Of a stretch of 64,000 bases of DNA, positions 50,723 through 63,359 are shown piece after piece. The position numbers and the translations under genes were made by a program. Origin of the DNA: Lumbricus terrestris (taxonomy: Eukaryota; Annelida; Clitellata; Crassiclitellata; Lumbricidae); the NCBI GenBank assembly GCA_949752735.1, contig OX457046.1, positions 35,269,230-35,333,229 of the forward strand. Reading direction: 5' to 3'. The number at the start of each line of letters is the position of its first letter. Position 1 is the stretch's first letter. The notes under the pieces are model-generated. The model had not been told where the DNA came from, searched no databases, and was given only the letters and a program-made list of their open reading frames with translations.

Positions 50723-52630
50723 GACGACCTCAGTTGTTTTTTTAACGAGATGAGGCCCAACAGCCGGATTCTTCTGTTAGCGCCGAGCAGGTATTATTCT
50801 GTGAGCATAAAGCAGTCTTTCAACTAGAAGCTTAGGAGTCATAGGAGAGCGGATGGCTCGGCTGAACATAACTATAGGCCTTCTCCTTCTTCTGTTCCGC
50901 TCATGCACCGACGTTTATGACAGGCAGAGGAAGCTTAATGAACCTGGCATCAGCTGCCTATACAAGTATACAGCTCGCCAGAGGGATTAATCCGAGCCTG
51001 AAGGGAAGGAAGACTCAGCTGCCTATACAAGATCTAGATATACCTGATGAAAGTTTTATCTTTTCAGGAGAGTCGTCGGACTACAGTAACAACTGGCTAC
51101 AGAGTCGGGCAATGTTGACAGCGGAATGTCGAGAGAAAGATGGTGCCTGGCAGCGATGGGTGATTCTGATAAATCCATCGAAAACTATCCATCTAATAAC
51201 TAGTTGGCTGCAAGTGGCACGGCTCTAATTCCAGATATCCCAAATAGTCGTTTCTTTATAATTATAGGGTACCCAGATAGCCTACTGCGAGGTCCATCGC
51301 TATGGGTGCATAGTGCATACATGTAGGAATGGGCGCATTATAGGGGTCTCCCGGTTCAAATCACTCCCCAAATAAATCATTTCCGAATTTTTATAGCTAA
51401 TTCCGTGCGTCTTGCGACAAATCCATTGGAGACACCCATCAAACAGTGGCGTCTCCACAGTTTTCGACAGGGGGTGGGTGAGGTGGCGGGGTGGGCAAGC
51501 AGGAGAACCTCACGGATGGGCCAGCCGCCAGCTGGATTGGTTTCGTCAAAACTGAAAGCGTCATAAAGGATCTGTATTGGAGCCGTGTAGGTGTATGAAT
51601 TTTACATTTTCTTCGCATCAATGACCAATAACCTCATTTCACAATAAAATTGGAAATAGAATAACTTTTTAAACAAAAAGCCAATAAACTACAAACAATT
51701 ATAGGCCTACTCGTGCTTCTGATAACCGTAGGCCTATACTCGTATATTCGACCGTTATGACTATGGGACCAACCATGTATAGGCCTATACAAAAGCATCC
51801 ATGCTAATAATAACAATATTGACTCTGTACAAACAGATTCGAATGACAGCGTTGCTACACTGCTTGGACGAATAGATCTATCAGACATAGAGATTCGCAG
51901 TTGCGTCTTAATTACAAGCTATAGTCTATACTTTCGGGACAGTAAATCTTAAATTAAGATTTGTTCACAGGCTGCTAACAGATTACTGATAAAAACAGCA
52001 TTCTGAATATTTCATGACCAGCAAATTTATCTTATTCCAGAAGCAAAGTAGGTGGTCTAACCAGCATAATTGTAGGCTTATCTGTAATGGTTGTATCTAG
52101 GAAAGATGTACTCTATAATACGTTGTGCTATAGGTAGCCTACATGTATGATGTACTGAACGCCTATAGATTAGATTACTCTAGAGTACACTGCACCAATG
52201 GGTACCAACGGGTAATCGTATGTTGTAGCAATGTAGGCCTATAGCCTGTAACCTACACTAGTGTGCGTTGTGTCTATGTAAGACGTGCATGTAGGCTATA
52301 GTGTAGACTGCGGTGATGGTTTTGATGGTTAGTAATGGAAAATTGGCGCTAAATGAATGCATGGTGGTATACGTATACTATGGATGCCCCCCCCCACACA
52401 CACAGAACCTGTTACTGGCATTTGCGTCAGATGTCAATTAGCCAACGCGGTGCAATCTGTCATTTAGTGCAGCTGCACTTCGCTTCATCACCCACTCGAT
52501 CGCTCATCTTAACGTCGTATGCGCTAATATCGATCATGAATTCTGTTCATGTATGTCAGAGATCAGATTACCCGACCTTTTGCTTTTTTCATGTACCGGC
52601 TTCTTTTGCAGCTGGGTCTAGTTTCTGAAA
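50723..52630. other. Gene-free stretch
   Basis: No supported gene. One end of a further CAGTGGCGTCTCCAC-type element may begin at 51444. Several AGGCCTA octamers occur between 51700 and 52240. A 103-codon frame at 50917-51228 has no recognisable motif. Confidence 0.35.
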
Positions 52631-52637
52631 GTCTCTC

Positions 52638-52767
52638 CCTGTGCGTGTGTGTGTGTGCGTGTGTGTGTGCGTGTGTGTGTGTGTGTGCGTGTTTGTGTGC
52701 GCGCGTGTGTGTGTGTGTGTGCGTTTGCGTGTGTGTGTTTGCGTGTGTGTGTTTGCGTGTGCGTGTT

Positions 52768-52825
<58 letters not shown>
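52638..52825. repeat. (TG)n microsatellite
   Basis: About 185 bp of TG with CG, TT and GCGC interruptions. Confidence 0.95.
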
Positions 52826-52826
<1 letters not shown>

Positions 52827-53467
52827 ACGTTTGTGAGTCGCACAACTTCTCTAATGTGCACTTCGGAACTGCATATTAAAGGAGGCAGTATTCAATATCA
52901 AATTACAGTTATATTTGCGAATGCATTCGCATTGATAATTATATTCACATTTCATTTTCACATTATGTTTTGTGTATTCGCATTATATATTCGCATTATA
53001 TATTCGCAAAAGATTATACTATCGCTTTGCATGTTCTCAGTTTGTAGGATATGTGTGAGAACCATTACGTGCGCTCTCGTGAAACGGAATCACATTAACG
53101 ATTCCATTACCATGGACTCTGCAGATGTGCTTGCACCGCCACGGTATAGCCTATGCATTAGGAGGGAGGGAACAAGTGTTCATGAGGCATAATGATTCAA
53201 CGATATCAGCACTCAGCAGACTACGGGTTGTAGGTGTCGCGCCTATCATGCGTCCAGTCGCCTATGAGTATATGAGTATACCGTCAATGCATACGTTGAA
53301 TTACATGACATACACATTCAAATACATACATAAATAAATGCTTGCAAACATACAGACGAACACGAGACGCATAAGTGCATACATAATACATAAATCATGT
53401 ATAATATTATAATGCATACATATACGGTATATAGTATACGACGAAGTACGTATGCAAGCCTGCAGAA

Positions 53468-53468
53468 A

Positions 53469-53504
<36 letters not shown>
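53468..53504. repeat. (TA)n microsatellite
   Basis: Uninterrupted TA run followed by (CATA)n beginning at 53552. Confidence 0.9.
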
Positions 53505-53510
<6 letters not shown>

Positions 53511-53551
53511 AAAACACACGCATACACACTACATACACAGACACCTAGGAA

Positions 53552-53641
53552 CATACATACATACATACATACATACATACATACATACATACATACATAC
53601 ATACATACATACATACATACATACACACATACATACATACA
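53552..53641. repeat. (CATA)n microsatellite, left half of a split array
   Basis: CATA units on the plus strand ending exactly at the left end of the 53642-55999 element. The same repeat in the same orientation resumes at 56000. Confidence 0.92.
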
Positions 53642-55999
53642 TTAGTGTGGCTCACAGATACATGGTAAAAAATAAAGTTCAAGCTAAAAACCAAGACACC
53701 CTCCCCGTTTGTTAGACCTATCAATAGTATTATTGAGACAAAATTTCAGCTTCCTATTCCAACTGGAAAGCGGTGCTCAACGACTGTGTTACTTTGCATG
53801 GGCCAATGTATAGACGTTAATGTAGAAATACATGTGTCGAGCATTATATTCCCATACAATCGAGTTTTATTTCGAAATAAATCAAACATTTCTGTAAAAT
53901 GACAATATGTGTGATACTTAAAGAGTTGGTCAGCTTGAAATCGAAAATTTCAGTAGGTTTTAAATTTGGAAAGTGTCAAAAAATGTCAAAAAACATAATT
54001 AAATCCACAAATGCCTATAATTGTTCTTATTTTATGACACCAACACCCGATGCAGTCTTATACTCAAGAAGGCCTTGCAGTTTGCAAGCACGGTGTCAAC
54101 AGCAGATTTCTTGATTGATTGAGTGAGGGCAACTTTCCTATTTGCCTTGACCACTCGGAGAAAACACAGCTTTTTCTTCATCAGCGTTGAGTCAGTTGAA
54201 TTCCTCGAACAACTTCACACTTCTCTCAGCCGTGTTGTTGACCACTCTTAATTCAGTCTCTGCCCTGCTGATAATCCTCATTCTCAATCTATTGCTCAGG
54301 TGTAAGTGCAAAAAGAGAATCACCAAACTTCAGGTGTGGCAGTAGTGTCAGTGTTCACTGGGTTACAAAGTCGCCCAGGCAATCCCTCTCCTTCAGCATC
54401 ACATCATTACCCCTCAACATCCTTTCACCGAGGATTTGCAGTCATTACGTAAAGTATCTTCACCTTATCTGTAGCAGGCAGTTGGCAACATAACAGTGTC
54501 AGACCTTAAGCCTCATCTGAAAGGTACAATGTACTAGTGATTTTCTAGGACATTCATGGCAGCAACGCTGATCTCCTATAGATAGTAGTCACCTGAATCA
54601 TAATTATTTCCTAGATAAATCAAAATTTACCGATCTTGTCCTGGAGTTTCAGCAGCAAGAGGAGGTTTTCGCCCATGCCTTTGAGAGAAGAAGGGAACCA
54701 AATCACACAAATTGATGAATCTGAGTTTCTTCCTACTTTCTTAGATTGAATATGTCACGTTGACTGCTAAATCGGTATGTTTTGATGGCATACAGTAACC
54801 TGGCCAATCAACGTGTATGGTAAATTGGGCTATCCAGTTTCTTATTGAGGGCTGACTTCCAAGGACAACCATTGACACCTCAATGATTTCTTGGTAGTCA
54901 TCTCTTAAACTGACTTTATTTTCAGCAGACTACTTGAGAAAACCGAATGATCTCTCACGGGAGGCTTCAGTAATGGATGCGACTTATAGAACTCGGATGT
55001 TGTCACGTGTTACACCATCCCACACATTCTTAAATCTCTTAAATATTGGATTATATTTTGAATTAGATGGACCACAGCACAAATGGAGATTTTCCCTAAA
55101 ATCAACTCCATCCCTATGATGACAACAGGCCAGCCACATAAACTTGTTTCCTATTATGTCTTCTTGAAAAACGTTTAGCTACTCCTCTAAAACACCCGGT
55201 GTTGTCATGTGTTGTATCAAAGATCAAGGCTTGAACATTATCAGTGAGTCTTCATATTAAGTTGAGAAGATAATGAAAGATCTTGGATTTAAATTATATC
55301 CGGCATAGAGGGAAAGTTGGGCACAATAAAGAGTTTGTCCACACCATCACCTGAAACTAGCACTGACAGGCGGTCAACATATCCAGGGTGCTGCAAGTGG
55401 GTACAAATTCAGATCTTACAGTTTCAGCATGCTCCATCCTGGTCATCGTAAGCACTCCATGTGAATGGTATTCCGTGAAAGTGACTGGACAAAAGATCGC
55501 ACACAAGCGCTGCTGCGCAGTGATTGAAACCAACAATCTCAATGCTTCATGATCAGATCAGCGTATAATATGTCATTGCTATCAAGTACATTTGTCAATT
55601 GATGGCTAAACAGCAGTCTAGTCTTGACTGCGGTAAGTATAATAGCACAACAGAAACTATTTCAAGGTCATCTACACGACAATGGTTGAGGTTTTTGATC
55701 AAGCTACAATGAATTAAGATTTCTATCCAATACTACTTCAGCCTATTTACTTCTTTAAAATACTTTTTTTGTTTGTTTCATGTAATAAGTTGCGGTGTGT
55801 CAACTTAGTTTCTTTCTTTCTTGAATAAACGAAGTATATATAATACAACTATATGGTGATATTTCTACGTCGTTGAGCACAATCTTCCAGTAGGACTAGG
55901 AAGTTGAAATTTGGTGTCAATAATACTATTGACAGGTCTAACAAATTGAGAGGGTGTCTTGGTATCTAGCTTGAATTTTATTTTTTTGAACCACCCTAA
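53642..55999 (-). mobile_element. Fossil DNA transposon with about 130-bp inverted ends and unassigned transposase-like frame
   Basis: 2,358 bp. The left 53642-53785 and right 55867-55999 are diverged inverted copies (TTAGTGTGGCTCA versus TTAGGGTGGTTCA at the tips; shared AACACCCTC-like, CAATAGTATTATTGA and GTGCTCAACGAC further in). On the minus strand between them lie pieces of a decayed protein in order: ALIFDTTHDNTGCFRG (about 55240-55190), VYVAG (about 55140), GPSNS..FKRFKNVWDG (about 55080-55010), LRDDYQEIIEVSMVVLG (about 54915-54860), and VVNNTAERSVKLFEEFN (about 54245-54195). I recall this motif order from repeated uncharacterised invertebrate proteins. The D...NTG and Cys/His logic recalls hAT-like transposases, but I cannot name the superfamily. 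Several stops and shifts: inactive. Confidence 0.68.
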
Positions 56000-56235
56000 C
56001 ATACATACATACATACATACATACATACATACATACATACATACATACATACATACATACATACATACATACAGACATACATACATACATACATACATAC
56101 ATACATACATACATACATACATACATACATACATACATACATACATACATACATACATACATACGTACATACGTACGTACACACATACGTACGTACGTAC
56201 AAACATATATACGTACGTACGTGCGTGCGAGCGTG
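56000..56235. repeat. (CATA)n microsatellite, right half of a split array
   Basis: About 165 bp of CATA, then CGTA variants. Same strand and unit as 53552-53641 on the other side of the transposon. Confidence 0.95.
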
Positions 56236-56734
56236 CGTGCGTGACCCTCCCCGGTTGTAACCAATCTCGCCTCCTCTGGACGATGTTGAACCGATTCACA
56301 ACCGGTCAGGGCAGCTGCGTGGCAAATCAAGTTCGGTGGAAGCAGGCTTCGGACCTATCTGCGACTGCAGAGAGGTGTAGACAATGTCTCACATCGTTAA
56401 TGGCTGCAGAATAACTGATTTTCCTGGCGATCTGTCCGCTCTGCACATTGCTGACGATGATGCTGTGCGCTGGTTTCGCGCGAACTGCAAGCGCTAGATA
56501 AATAATTGCTTTATTTTATCAGTTCATGTCTGTGTTTCCTGGAGGACAACTTGTAATTTTTGTAGATTCATATTTTATTTAAACATAAAATGTTCACTAA
56601 TTTCTCAGAAACAATTTTGAAAGCTAGTATTTTTAGAAGCAGTTTTTGCGTTTTACTTGCACGTCTGTTACAGTAGCCTACTGGAGTCGATGTTTTAATG
56701 CAACGTCTGTGCCTGACGTTTATTCAACCAGTTT

Positions 56735-56815
56735 CCGCGCTGTAGTTGGGAGTGCCTCTGAGTAGTTAGCTTGAAGGGGCGCTGTAGAAATGGAAATATA
56801 AAAAAATAAAAATAA
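56735..56815 (+). repeat. SINE-A tail fragment
   Basis: GCGCTGTAGTTGGGAGTGCC, TCTGAGTAG, CTTGAAGGGGCGCTGTAGAAATGG and an A-rich end. Confidence 0.75.
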
Positions 56816-57242
56816 AACTGATAGTCTTGCTTTCCCTTAAAATTCAACAAAAACTTCTTCCTCGTTTTTATCTCGGAATCCTCAGAAACGGAGATATCCG
56901 CTGGGATAATTCCCCGGCGACGACACGCTTTACATTAATGCATGCGTGCGCAGGAATGTCTAGTCTGCTGTGTCTACATGCAGTCCACGATTCCCAGAGC
57001 GCAAATAGATCAATCTTCTTATAACTGTGGACCGTGACACGAACTCAAGCAATAAGCAATAATAAGCAGCGCCATCGGACGACTGTTCCAGACATCAGAA
57101 ACTGAACCGACGAGAATTCATCAATATTCATTCATCTGATATATTCGGCAAAATCCTCCTCCACTCACGTTTTATATGTAAAGGTCCCAACCTCACGAGA
57201 AATATAATATCTCCGTGTGCAGTATGACACAGCAAATAATGA

Positions 57243-57245
57243 TGC

Positions 57246-57300
<55 letters not shown>

Positions 57301-57390
57301 TCACACAGACAGACGGACGGACGAACGGACAGACGGACAGACGGACAGACGGACATACAGACAGACAGATAGGCAGGCAGACAAACCCAC
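57243..57390. repeat. (GACA)n/(GACG)n microsatellite
   Basis: GACA run, then GACG/GACA mixture. Confidence 0.93.
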
Positions 57391-57482
57391 ACATCACACA
57401 CACTCACATATACATAATACGCAGACATTCGTAAGCATAACACGCCCACACACAAGCATACACAAACATGCATATACATATA

Positions 57483-58623
57483 CAGGGTGCGGCCCAAAAA
57501 AATGACCCATTACGAAAATTGCGATTTCTCGAAAACCGCTGAATATTTTCTTACAAATATTTTCATTTTTATTCGTAACATATTTCTGCATATTAGTTGA
57601 CAATTTTATGTCAGTATCTTTATATTTGTGATCATGACACCAGGCAGAAGAAAGAAATGCATTTTTTCAATTTAACACGGCATTCACGAAATAGGAAATC
57701 ATAATTTTACATAAAGTGTGCCATAATAAGGTTTTTTTAACCGATGAAAAGATCTTTTACATCAGTCCACCCACTAATACTCAAAACAACCGCGTCTGGG
57801 CGAAGAAGAAAAAAAGCCGATATCCATCCAAGCCTGTTGGTCGAGAGAGCCAAGTTCTCTCCCAACATCATGGTTTCTGCAGGTGTCAGCGACGAAGGCA
57901 AAGGATGCTTGCATTTCATTGACGAGAAGGCCAAAGTCAATGCTAAGTACTACGTGGAGAATCTTTTGCCTAAGCTTGTCGATGACTGTCTTGGGAAAAT
58001 CAGTTCACAGCTGGCCCAGGATTGGTTAACAAGTCACTGTCCGGACTTCATCGACAAGGATTCATGACCGCCAAATTCCCCAGATATGAACCCACTCGAA
58101 TATGCTGTCTGGGGTGCAATGCTTGAGACTTACAACAAACTTACCACAAAGCCAAAGAGCATTTCTGAACTGCAAAAATACGCCACAAATCATCTGGAAT
58201 GACTTTTGTCAATTGAGACCATTCAGAAGACTGTTCTGGGCTTTCGAAAACGTTTGCAAGCTTGCGTAAAAGGAAACGGTGTTCACCTCGAACATCCATT
58301 GTGCAAAACTCAACAGTTTGGCCTTATCTTGTCAATAACAAAAAGTAGCCTGGAACTTTGTTACATTTCTGTTTACGTCGTTAGGCCTACTTGGTTACTT
58401 ATTGCCGTTATTGCTGTCACTAAATGTCTGTTGAAATGAAAATAACATAGTTTCACTTCAGGGTTGCACCATTTTGGTGTTCATGAATCGAATTTCATTA
58501 GATTTAGCCAAGTTGTAGATAGATATGTGTCAAATAGATTGGCAAAGTTTTATATCAAAATATTCATCGGTTTTTGAGAAATCGCGATTTTCGTAATGGG
58601 TCATTTTTTTTGGCCGCACCCTG
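57483..58623 (+). mobile_element. Tc1/mariner-like transposon, inactive
   Basis: 1,141 bp between TA dinucleotides (57481-57482 and 58624-58625). Inverted ends of about 55 bp: CAGGGTGCGGCCCAAAAAAA, then TGACCCATTACGAAAAT, repeated in complement at the right end with few changes. The TA target and end length fit the Tc1/mariner superfamily. Confidence 0.92.
57716..58203 (+). pseudogene. Mariner-type transposase remnant, frameshifted and internally deleted
   Basis: Fragments in different frames: VFLTDEKIFYISPPTN (first catalytic Asp region, about 57727), NIMVSAGVSDEGKGCLHFID (about 57870), and PPNSPDMNPLEYAVWG (third catalytic Asp region, about 58070). The segment that should carry the second catalytic Asp and the N-terminal DNA-binding domain is missing. 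It cannot be active. Confidence 0.85.
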
Positions 58624-59133
58624 TATATATACAAGACTATATTCAGACGTACACGCATTCGCGTATACAGAGTGGCGCGTGGAGGGCATATAGAGATCAA
58701 TGAGTTTGTACTTGTCGCTCTGTTATTAAAGGAAACGTGGTTATATTTTTCGTCTGCCTTTCCTGATTGTCTCATCCGTAGCGAATTGAAACTTGCGACC
58801 TTTCTTTAGTCTTCCATGCAGTGGCCGCGAATCGGTTGAAAGCTATCAGAAGAAAAGGTTACCTTTAAGGTTACCCTTCAGATTAACTCTAAGGTTGCCG
58901 CCATGGTTCAAAATGTTTCGCGTAAAAAGGTTGGTTTATCTTGAAATGTCTCAACAAACAGCGTTACAGGTTACAAGCACTTCGCGGAAAGTGGTGAATT
59001 GTTTTCCAGGGCCTGTTGGAAGAATGTTGGCCAAGCTTTGAATTATTGTTTGGCAGTAGAATGTTAAAGAAGATAGTCGAACAGTATGATGAATGGCGCC
59101 ATTAGGAGTACTAATACATGTAGCTATAGCCTG

Positions 59134-59582
59134 TGTCACGAAATAGAGTATCCCCCGTATTAATTGTATCCCCCAAATTTAAAAAAGTCGAAAAAACTGC
59201 TTCCGCGTGTATTTTTTTAGGCAAATTAATTTTCATCTGCTTTGTTTTGAACAATGACACTAACAGGAATGTTTATTCCTACTAGATAATTTGTTTTGCC
59301 CTGTTTTTATAGCACTTAAAACTTTTAAAACACTTAAGAACACTCAGAGTCACTAAATAAATTCGAGTTGCCTTTATCTGAGAATTGCTTAGGACACTTA
59401 AAACAATTAGTGTCACTTTAAATTTTGATTAGAGCATGAATATTTTTATTATGCGCATTTTTCCAAAAAGGGGATAGAATGTTTTATCCCCCCCGGATAG
59501 TATAGACCGGTTAATTCCATCCGGGGGGTAGATTAATTCATCCCCCCGGATAGCTTTCAGGGGGATACTCCGTTTCGTGTCA
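59134..59582 (+). mobile_element. MITE with TGTCACGAAA ends, possible 4-bp duplication
   Basis: 449 bp. Left TGTCACGAAATAGAGTATCC and the complement of TGACACGAAACGGAGTATCC. Flanked by CCTG on both sides, which may be a 4-bp target duplication. Interior has GATA-CCCCCCGG blocks near the right end. Superfamily uncertain. Confidence 0.65.
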
Positions 59583-59814
59583 CCTGCATATAGAAATGCA
59601 GAGGAATAAAGAAGTATAGAAGGCTAAACGCTCCAAAGACGAGTCGCTTTGGTCCCCCAGTCACTCTTAGTCTACTCTCTATAGCTATTTAACTTATAGT
59701 ATTTGTGGAAGAAAATTAACTTAAAGTTCACAATCCAGTAGCCTAACATATATCATGTATACTTTAAAACGAACATTCTATGATTCTACCTATATATGGC
59801 GGTTTGCGAATGAA

Positions 59815-59955
59815 CTTCTTTGTCTTTCTTTGTCCCTTTACCGCAAGCGTTTGAAACCATTCTCGAATTGTGGTTTGGTGAGCACTGTCATGGTCGGGAG
59901 CGTCTGTAAGGAGTTTCTCTAGATGTGGCGCAATATAAATTCATGATTACAGGCA
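59815..59955 (+). mobile_element. LINE 3' end, second tail family
   Basis: TTCTTTGTCCCTTTACCGCAAGCGTTTGA and a tail GGTCGGGAGCGTCTGTAAGG..TGGCGCAATATAAATTCATGATTAC. Relative of the inverted copy at 13125. Confidence 0.62.
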
Positions 59956-60539
59956 CGATCACGATACCAGTTACGTGCTGGAATGGCTAGTATTATCACA
60001 AGGATTGCAGCATCCAAAATGCCATTACGGATAGGCCTATATCCTGTATAGGTTACGCAATTATCTATTATTATTACAGCTAAACGTCGGTCAAAGTTAT
60101 CACACATGCACCTCAGACGACTGCAGATATACATAGTAAGGTCAGCTTGGTAAGTAGATCTAAATCAAACATGAATTTCCTGTTCCTGCTTCCTATAAAT
60201 TGCGATTTTATTTGTCCCAAAATCCGACCTGGGGTGAACGAAGATTCATATCGACGTCGCCTGTAGATCTGTCTACAGGGGATAACGATGCAAATCGCCT
60301 TTGCATGTAGAGATCCGTAGGAATGAAGATCTATGTCGTATTTGCCTGAAGATATCCTTAGGGATGACGATACATATCTTATTTTAAGCCGGGGACCTTT
60401 AAGTTAAGCTAGAGATTGCGGATGGCTGCGGATTAGTCTGGAGAGTTACGAGTCATTTGGGAAACGAGCCAAAAGTCAATAATGTCGTATGGTTTACGGT
60501 AGAAATTCTTTCAAAGCTCCGAAGATTATAATTATGCGA

Positions 60540-60638
60540 GAAGGCAGAGACAGAGGGAGAGAAGAGAGAGAGAGATATAGAGGGAGAGATGGAGAGATGG
60601 GATATGGAAAGAAAGAGAGAGGGTGAGAGATATATATG

Positions 60639-60694
<56 letters not shown>

Positions 60695-60900
60695 GAGAAA
60701 GTCAGAGAGAAAGAGAGACAGAGGAACCGAAGAGAGAGAGAGAAGGGGAATTGGGGAGGAGAGAGATGAAGAGAGGAGAAGGGATAGAGAGGAAGAGACA
60801 GAGACAAAGATGAACAGACAGAGACAGAGAAAGAGACAGAAACAGAGACAGACATAGACAGACACAGACAGATAGAGACAGAGAGATGGGGGAAAGAAAA
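60540..60900. repeat. (GA)n purine tract
   Basis: About 360 bp of GA/GAGG/GACA on the plus strand with a pure (GA)n core at 60641-60680. Confidence 0.93.
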
Positions 60901-61190
60901 AGGGTTCCACGTATACAACTACGTTAACTGTCCGAACATCTACAAAACACCGTTGAAACATCTGACAATGGTGCTGCGTGTTAAAACGCGGTCGCTTTGG
61001 AGCAGAGCTATTTTACAAGAGCATTATACTGCGGCCATAAAAATTATTCTCTCCTGCTATAACAGATCTCCGCATACATTTATTTACCGCCTTTTCCTGA
61101 TCTAAAAACGTTCTGAGGCGATAATATAGAACATAAATTATTGTTTTCTTTCACTTATACGCCAATCACACGCACAGAAATTCGCTCATT

Positions 61191-61192
61191 AT

Positions 61193-61223
<31 letters not shown>

Positions 61224-61580
61224 AACAGACAGACAGACACAAAGACATACAGACAAACAGAAAGATAGACAGACAGACAGACAGACTGAAAGACACAAAG
61301 ACTGATAGGAACTAAGGCAGGCAGACAGACAGATATGCTAGTGTGCAGACAGGCAGGCAGATAGACAGAGAGACAAACAGGCAATCGAACAGACAATCAG
61401 GGAGACAGTCAGAGACAGACAGGCAGGCAGGCAAGCAGGCAAGCAGGTAGGCAGGCAGGCAGACAGGCAGGCAGGCAGACATAGTTTGGCATGTAAACAA
61501 AGAGGCAGGCAGAAAGACAGACAGACAGCAGTCACACATACGGACAGGCAAGCAGGCAGACAGAAGGACAGACAGCAGGT
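61191..61580. repeat. (GACA/GGCA)n microsatellite
   Basis: About 390 bp of imperfect GACA, AACA and GGCA units. Confidence 0.93.
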
Positions 61581-62097
61581 CCAGATGGAAAGAGTGCGAC
61601 TGTCAATTTCCTTCTTTCCTCCTCCGTGGAGACGCCTTGCATGACGTATGTTCTTGACACGAAGACTGCTTCCTGTTAATAAAACAGGAGCATCTATTAT
61701 TACAGATCTATGCGACACAAAGCAGAGAGGTTAATAAATATTTCGTAGTTCGTACCGCTGTCGTTCTGTCGGCAATTACCTATTAATAACCTCATGAGCA
61801 TCTAAATTGAATGTATAATAACTGCATTTATAATATAATTATTATGTGCGTTATGGTTTGTTAGAAGGGGTGGCATTGAGGGGGTGGGGGTAATCAAAGC
61901 ACCAGGGCCCACACCGCCCTTTATGCGACCCTGCATGTGGCACCCATAGGGGCTCTGCAATGGTTCATTTAGAAACATGGTTGAATTGCATTGTGAGCAA
62001 TATGCAAGTATTGTAACTGTAAATTTCTATAGCGCCACTCCAGTTTCTGCACCAATCGAGTAATTCTAACGGAGAACAACCAACAACTGTAGATTCC

Positions 62098-62192
62098 GTG
62101 TGCGTGTATGTGCGTGTGTGTGCGTGTGTGTGTATGTGTGTGCGTGTGCGTGTGCGTGTGTATGTGTGCATGTGCGTGTGCGTGGTTTTGTC
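62098..62192. repeat. (TG)n microsatellite
   Basis: Interrupted TG/CG run. Confidence 0.9.
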
Positions 62193-62445
62193 TTGGAACA
62201 GTTTCAATTAACCTAAACAAGGCTACACAACTGACCCTACATACTATAGCTGCATCGGTTACAGCTTACGTCCCATGCATCGCAAAGCTTGATGATTTCG
62301 ACTCGCACAACGATGGCGGCTTATTTGAGAGACTTGAATCTTGGACGATGGCAGCACGGTAATTGCACGGCGGCCCTGAACCATCAAAAGACACGGCGAT
62401 AGTAAAGAATCTCACTCGATCAATACAATAAAGATGAGCAGAGCC

Positions 62446-62472
62446 ATTATATATATATATATATATATATAT
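62446..62472. repeat. (TA)n microsatellite
   Basis: Short pure TA run just before the repeat at 62473. Confidence 0.9.
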
Positions 62473-62940
62473 CACTCGCTGAATTACCCGGCGTTGCCCG
62501 GAAAATTTCGGCTTTTAGTTCCCACTTCCCAGTAACGCCGCTCCAGGCCCGGGAAATTTATGCTTTCATCCCCCGCCACGCCTGACCCCGATCCCACACC
62601 GCCCTTCTCACCTTGCCCTATTCCATCGGCCCCAACCCAGTCCAACCACTTTTGGTGCCCGGCGTTGCCCGTGAAATTTAGCTTCGGTCCAACTCAGCTC
62701 CCACACGTCCATGTATACGCTATACCAGCATTTTTGCGAAACCGCGTGCCAAAAGATCTGCCCTCGGCGAAAATGAGGTTAAAAATCTATTGGTTCGTTG
62801 AAAACCGATCGGCCAAAATCATTGCGTCTTAAATAGGCTTCTGATACATACGACACGGTATAGATATTAATTAACGGTATAACGCGCTATAATTTTAAAA
62901 TCGGCCATGACGTCATTAATGCACTGGTTTCAATCATCAA
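62473..62940 (+). repeat. CCCGGCGTTGCCCG-type interspersed repeat
   Basis: Starts CTGAATTACCCGGCGTTGCC with GGAAAATTTCGGCT. A second related phrase is at 62658 (GTGCCCGGCGTTGCCCGTGA, AATTTAGCTTCGG). This phrase is common in invertebrate genomes as part of a repeat. I do not know its class with certainty. Confidence 0.5.
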
Positions 62941-63182
62941 TATATTATTGATGGTTTTAATGTATGTTGATAATGATGGCTGTATGCAAATGGCGTCTTA
63001 AACACACGCGTTAGCATTGCGATAGAAAAAAAATTCAAGCTCGAGAAAAGGTAAGATTTTTGGATCGCGAATCCCGATAGTGTTTTCCGTGGGTGCTAAG
63101 AAGTTGTTTTGTAATTATTTGAAAAAATCGGTCGCGTGGATGAGGAGATTTTTTGTCAACCACCCGCTATAACTTCTATTTT

Positions 63183-63355
63183 ATAGATTTAGATATATAC
63201 AAATATATGCATACATATATATATATATATACATATTTAATTATATATATATGTATATCTAAATGTTTCTATGTATACGATATATATGTATATATATATG
63301 TATATATGCACTTATAAATATGTATATATGTGTATATATATGTATATATATACCA
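63183..63355. repeat. (TA)n/(TATG)n tract
   Basis: Long imperfect TA-rich run. Confidence 0.85.
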
Positions 63356-63359
63356 TTGC

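Noticed and set aside
50917..51228. 103-codon plus-strand frame as a host gene
   Set aside because: No recognisable motif, no splice context, and it lies in a repeat-rich region. Left as unassigned.
52549..53192. 183-codon frame starting MRVCVCVCV and its minus-strand partners
   Set aside because: Product of the (TG)n array plus open AT-rich sequence; no conserved motif.
57716..58067. Intact mariner transposase gene
   Set aside because: The conserved blocks are in different frames and the second catalytic region is deleted.
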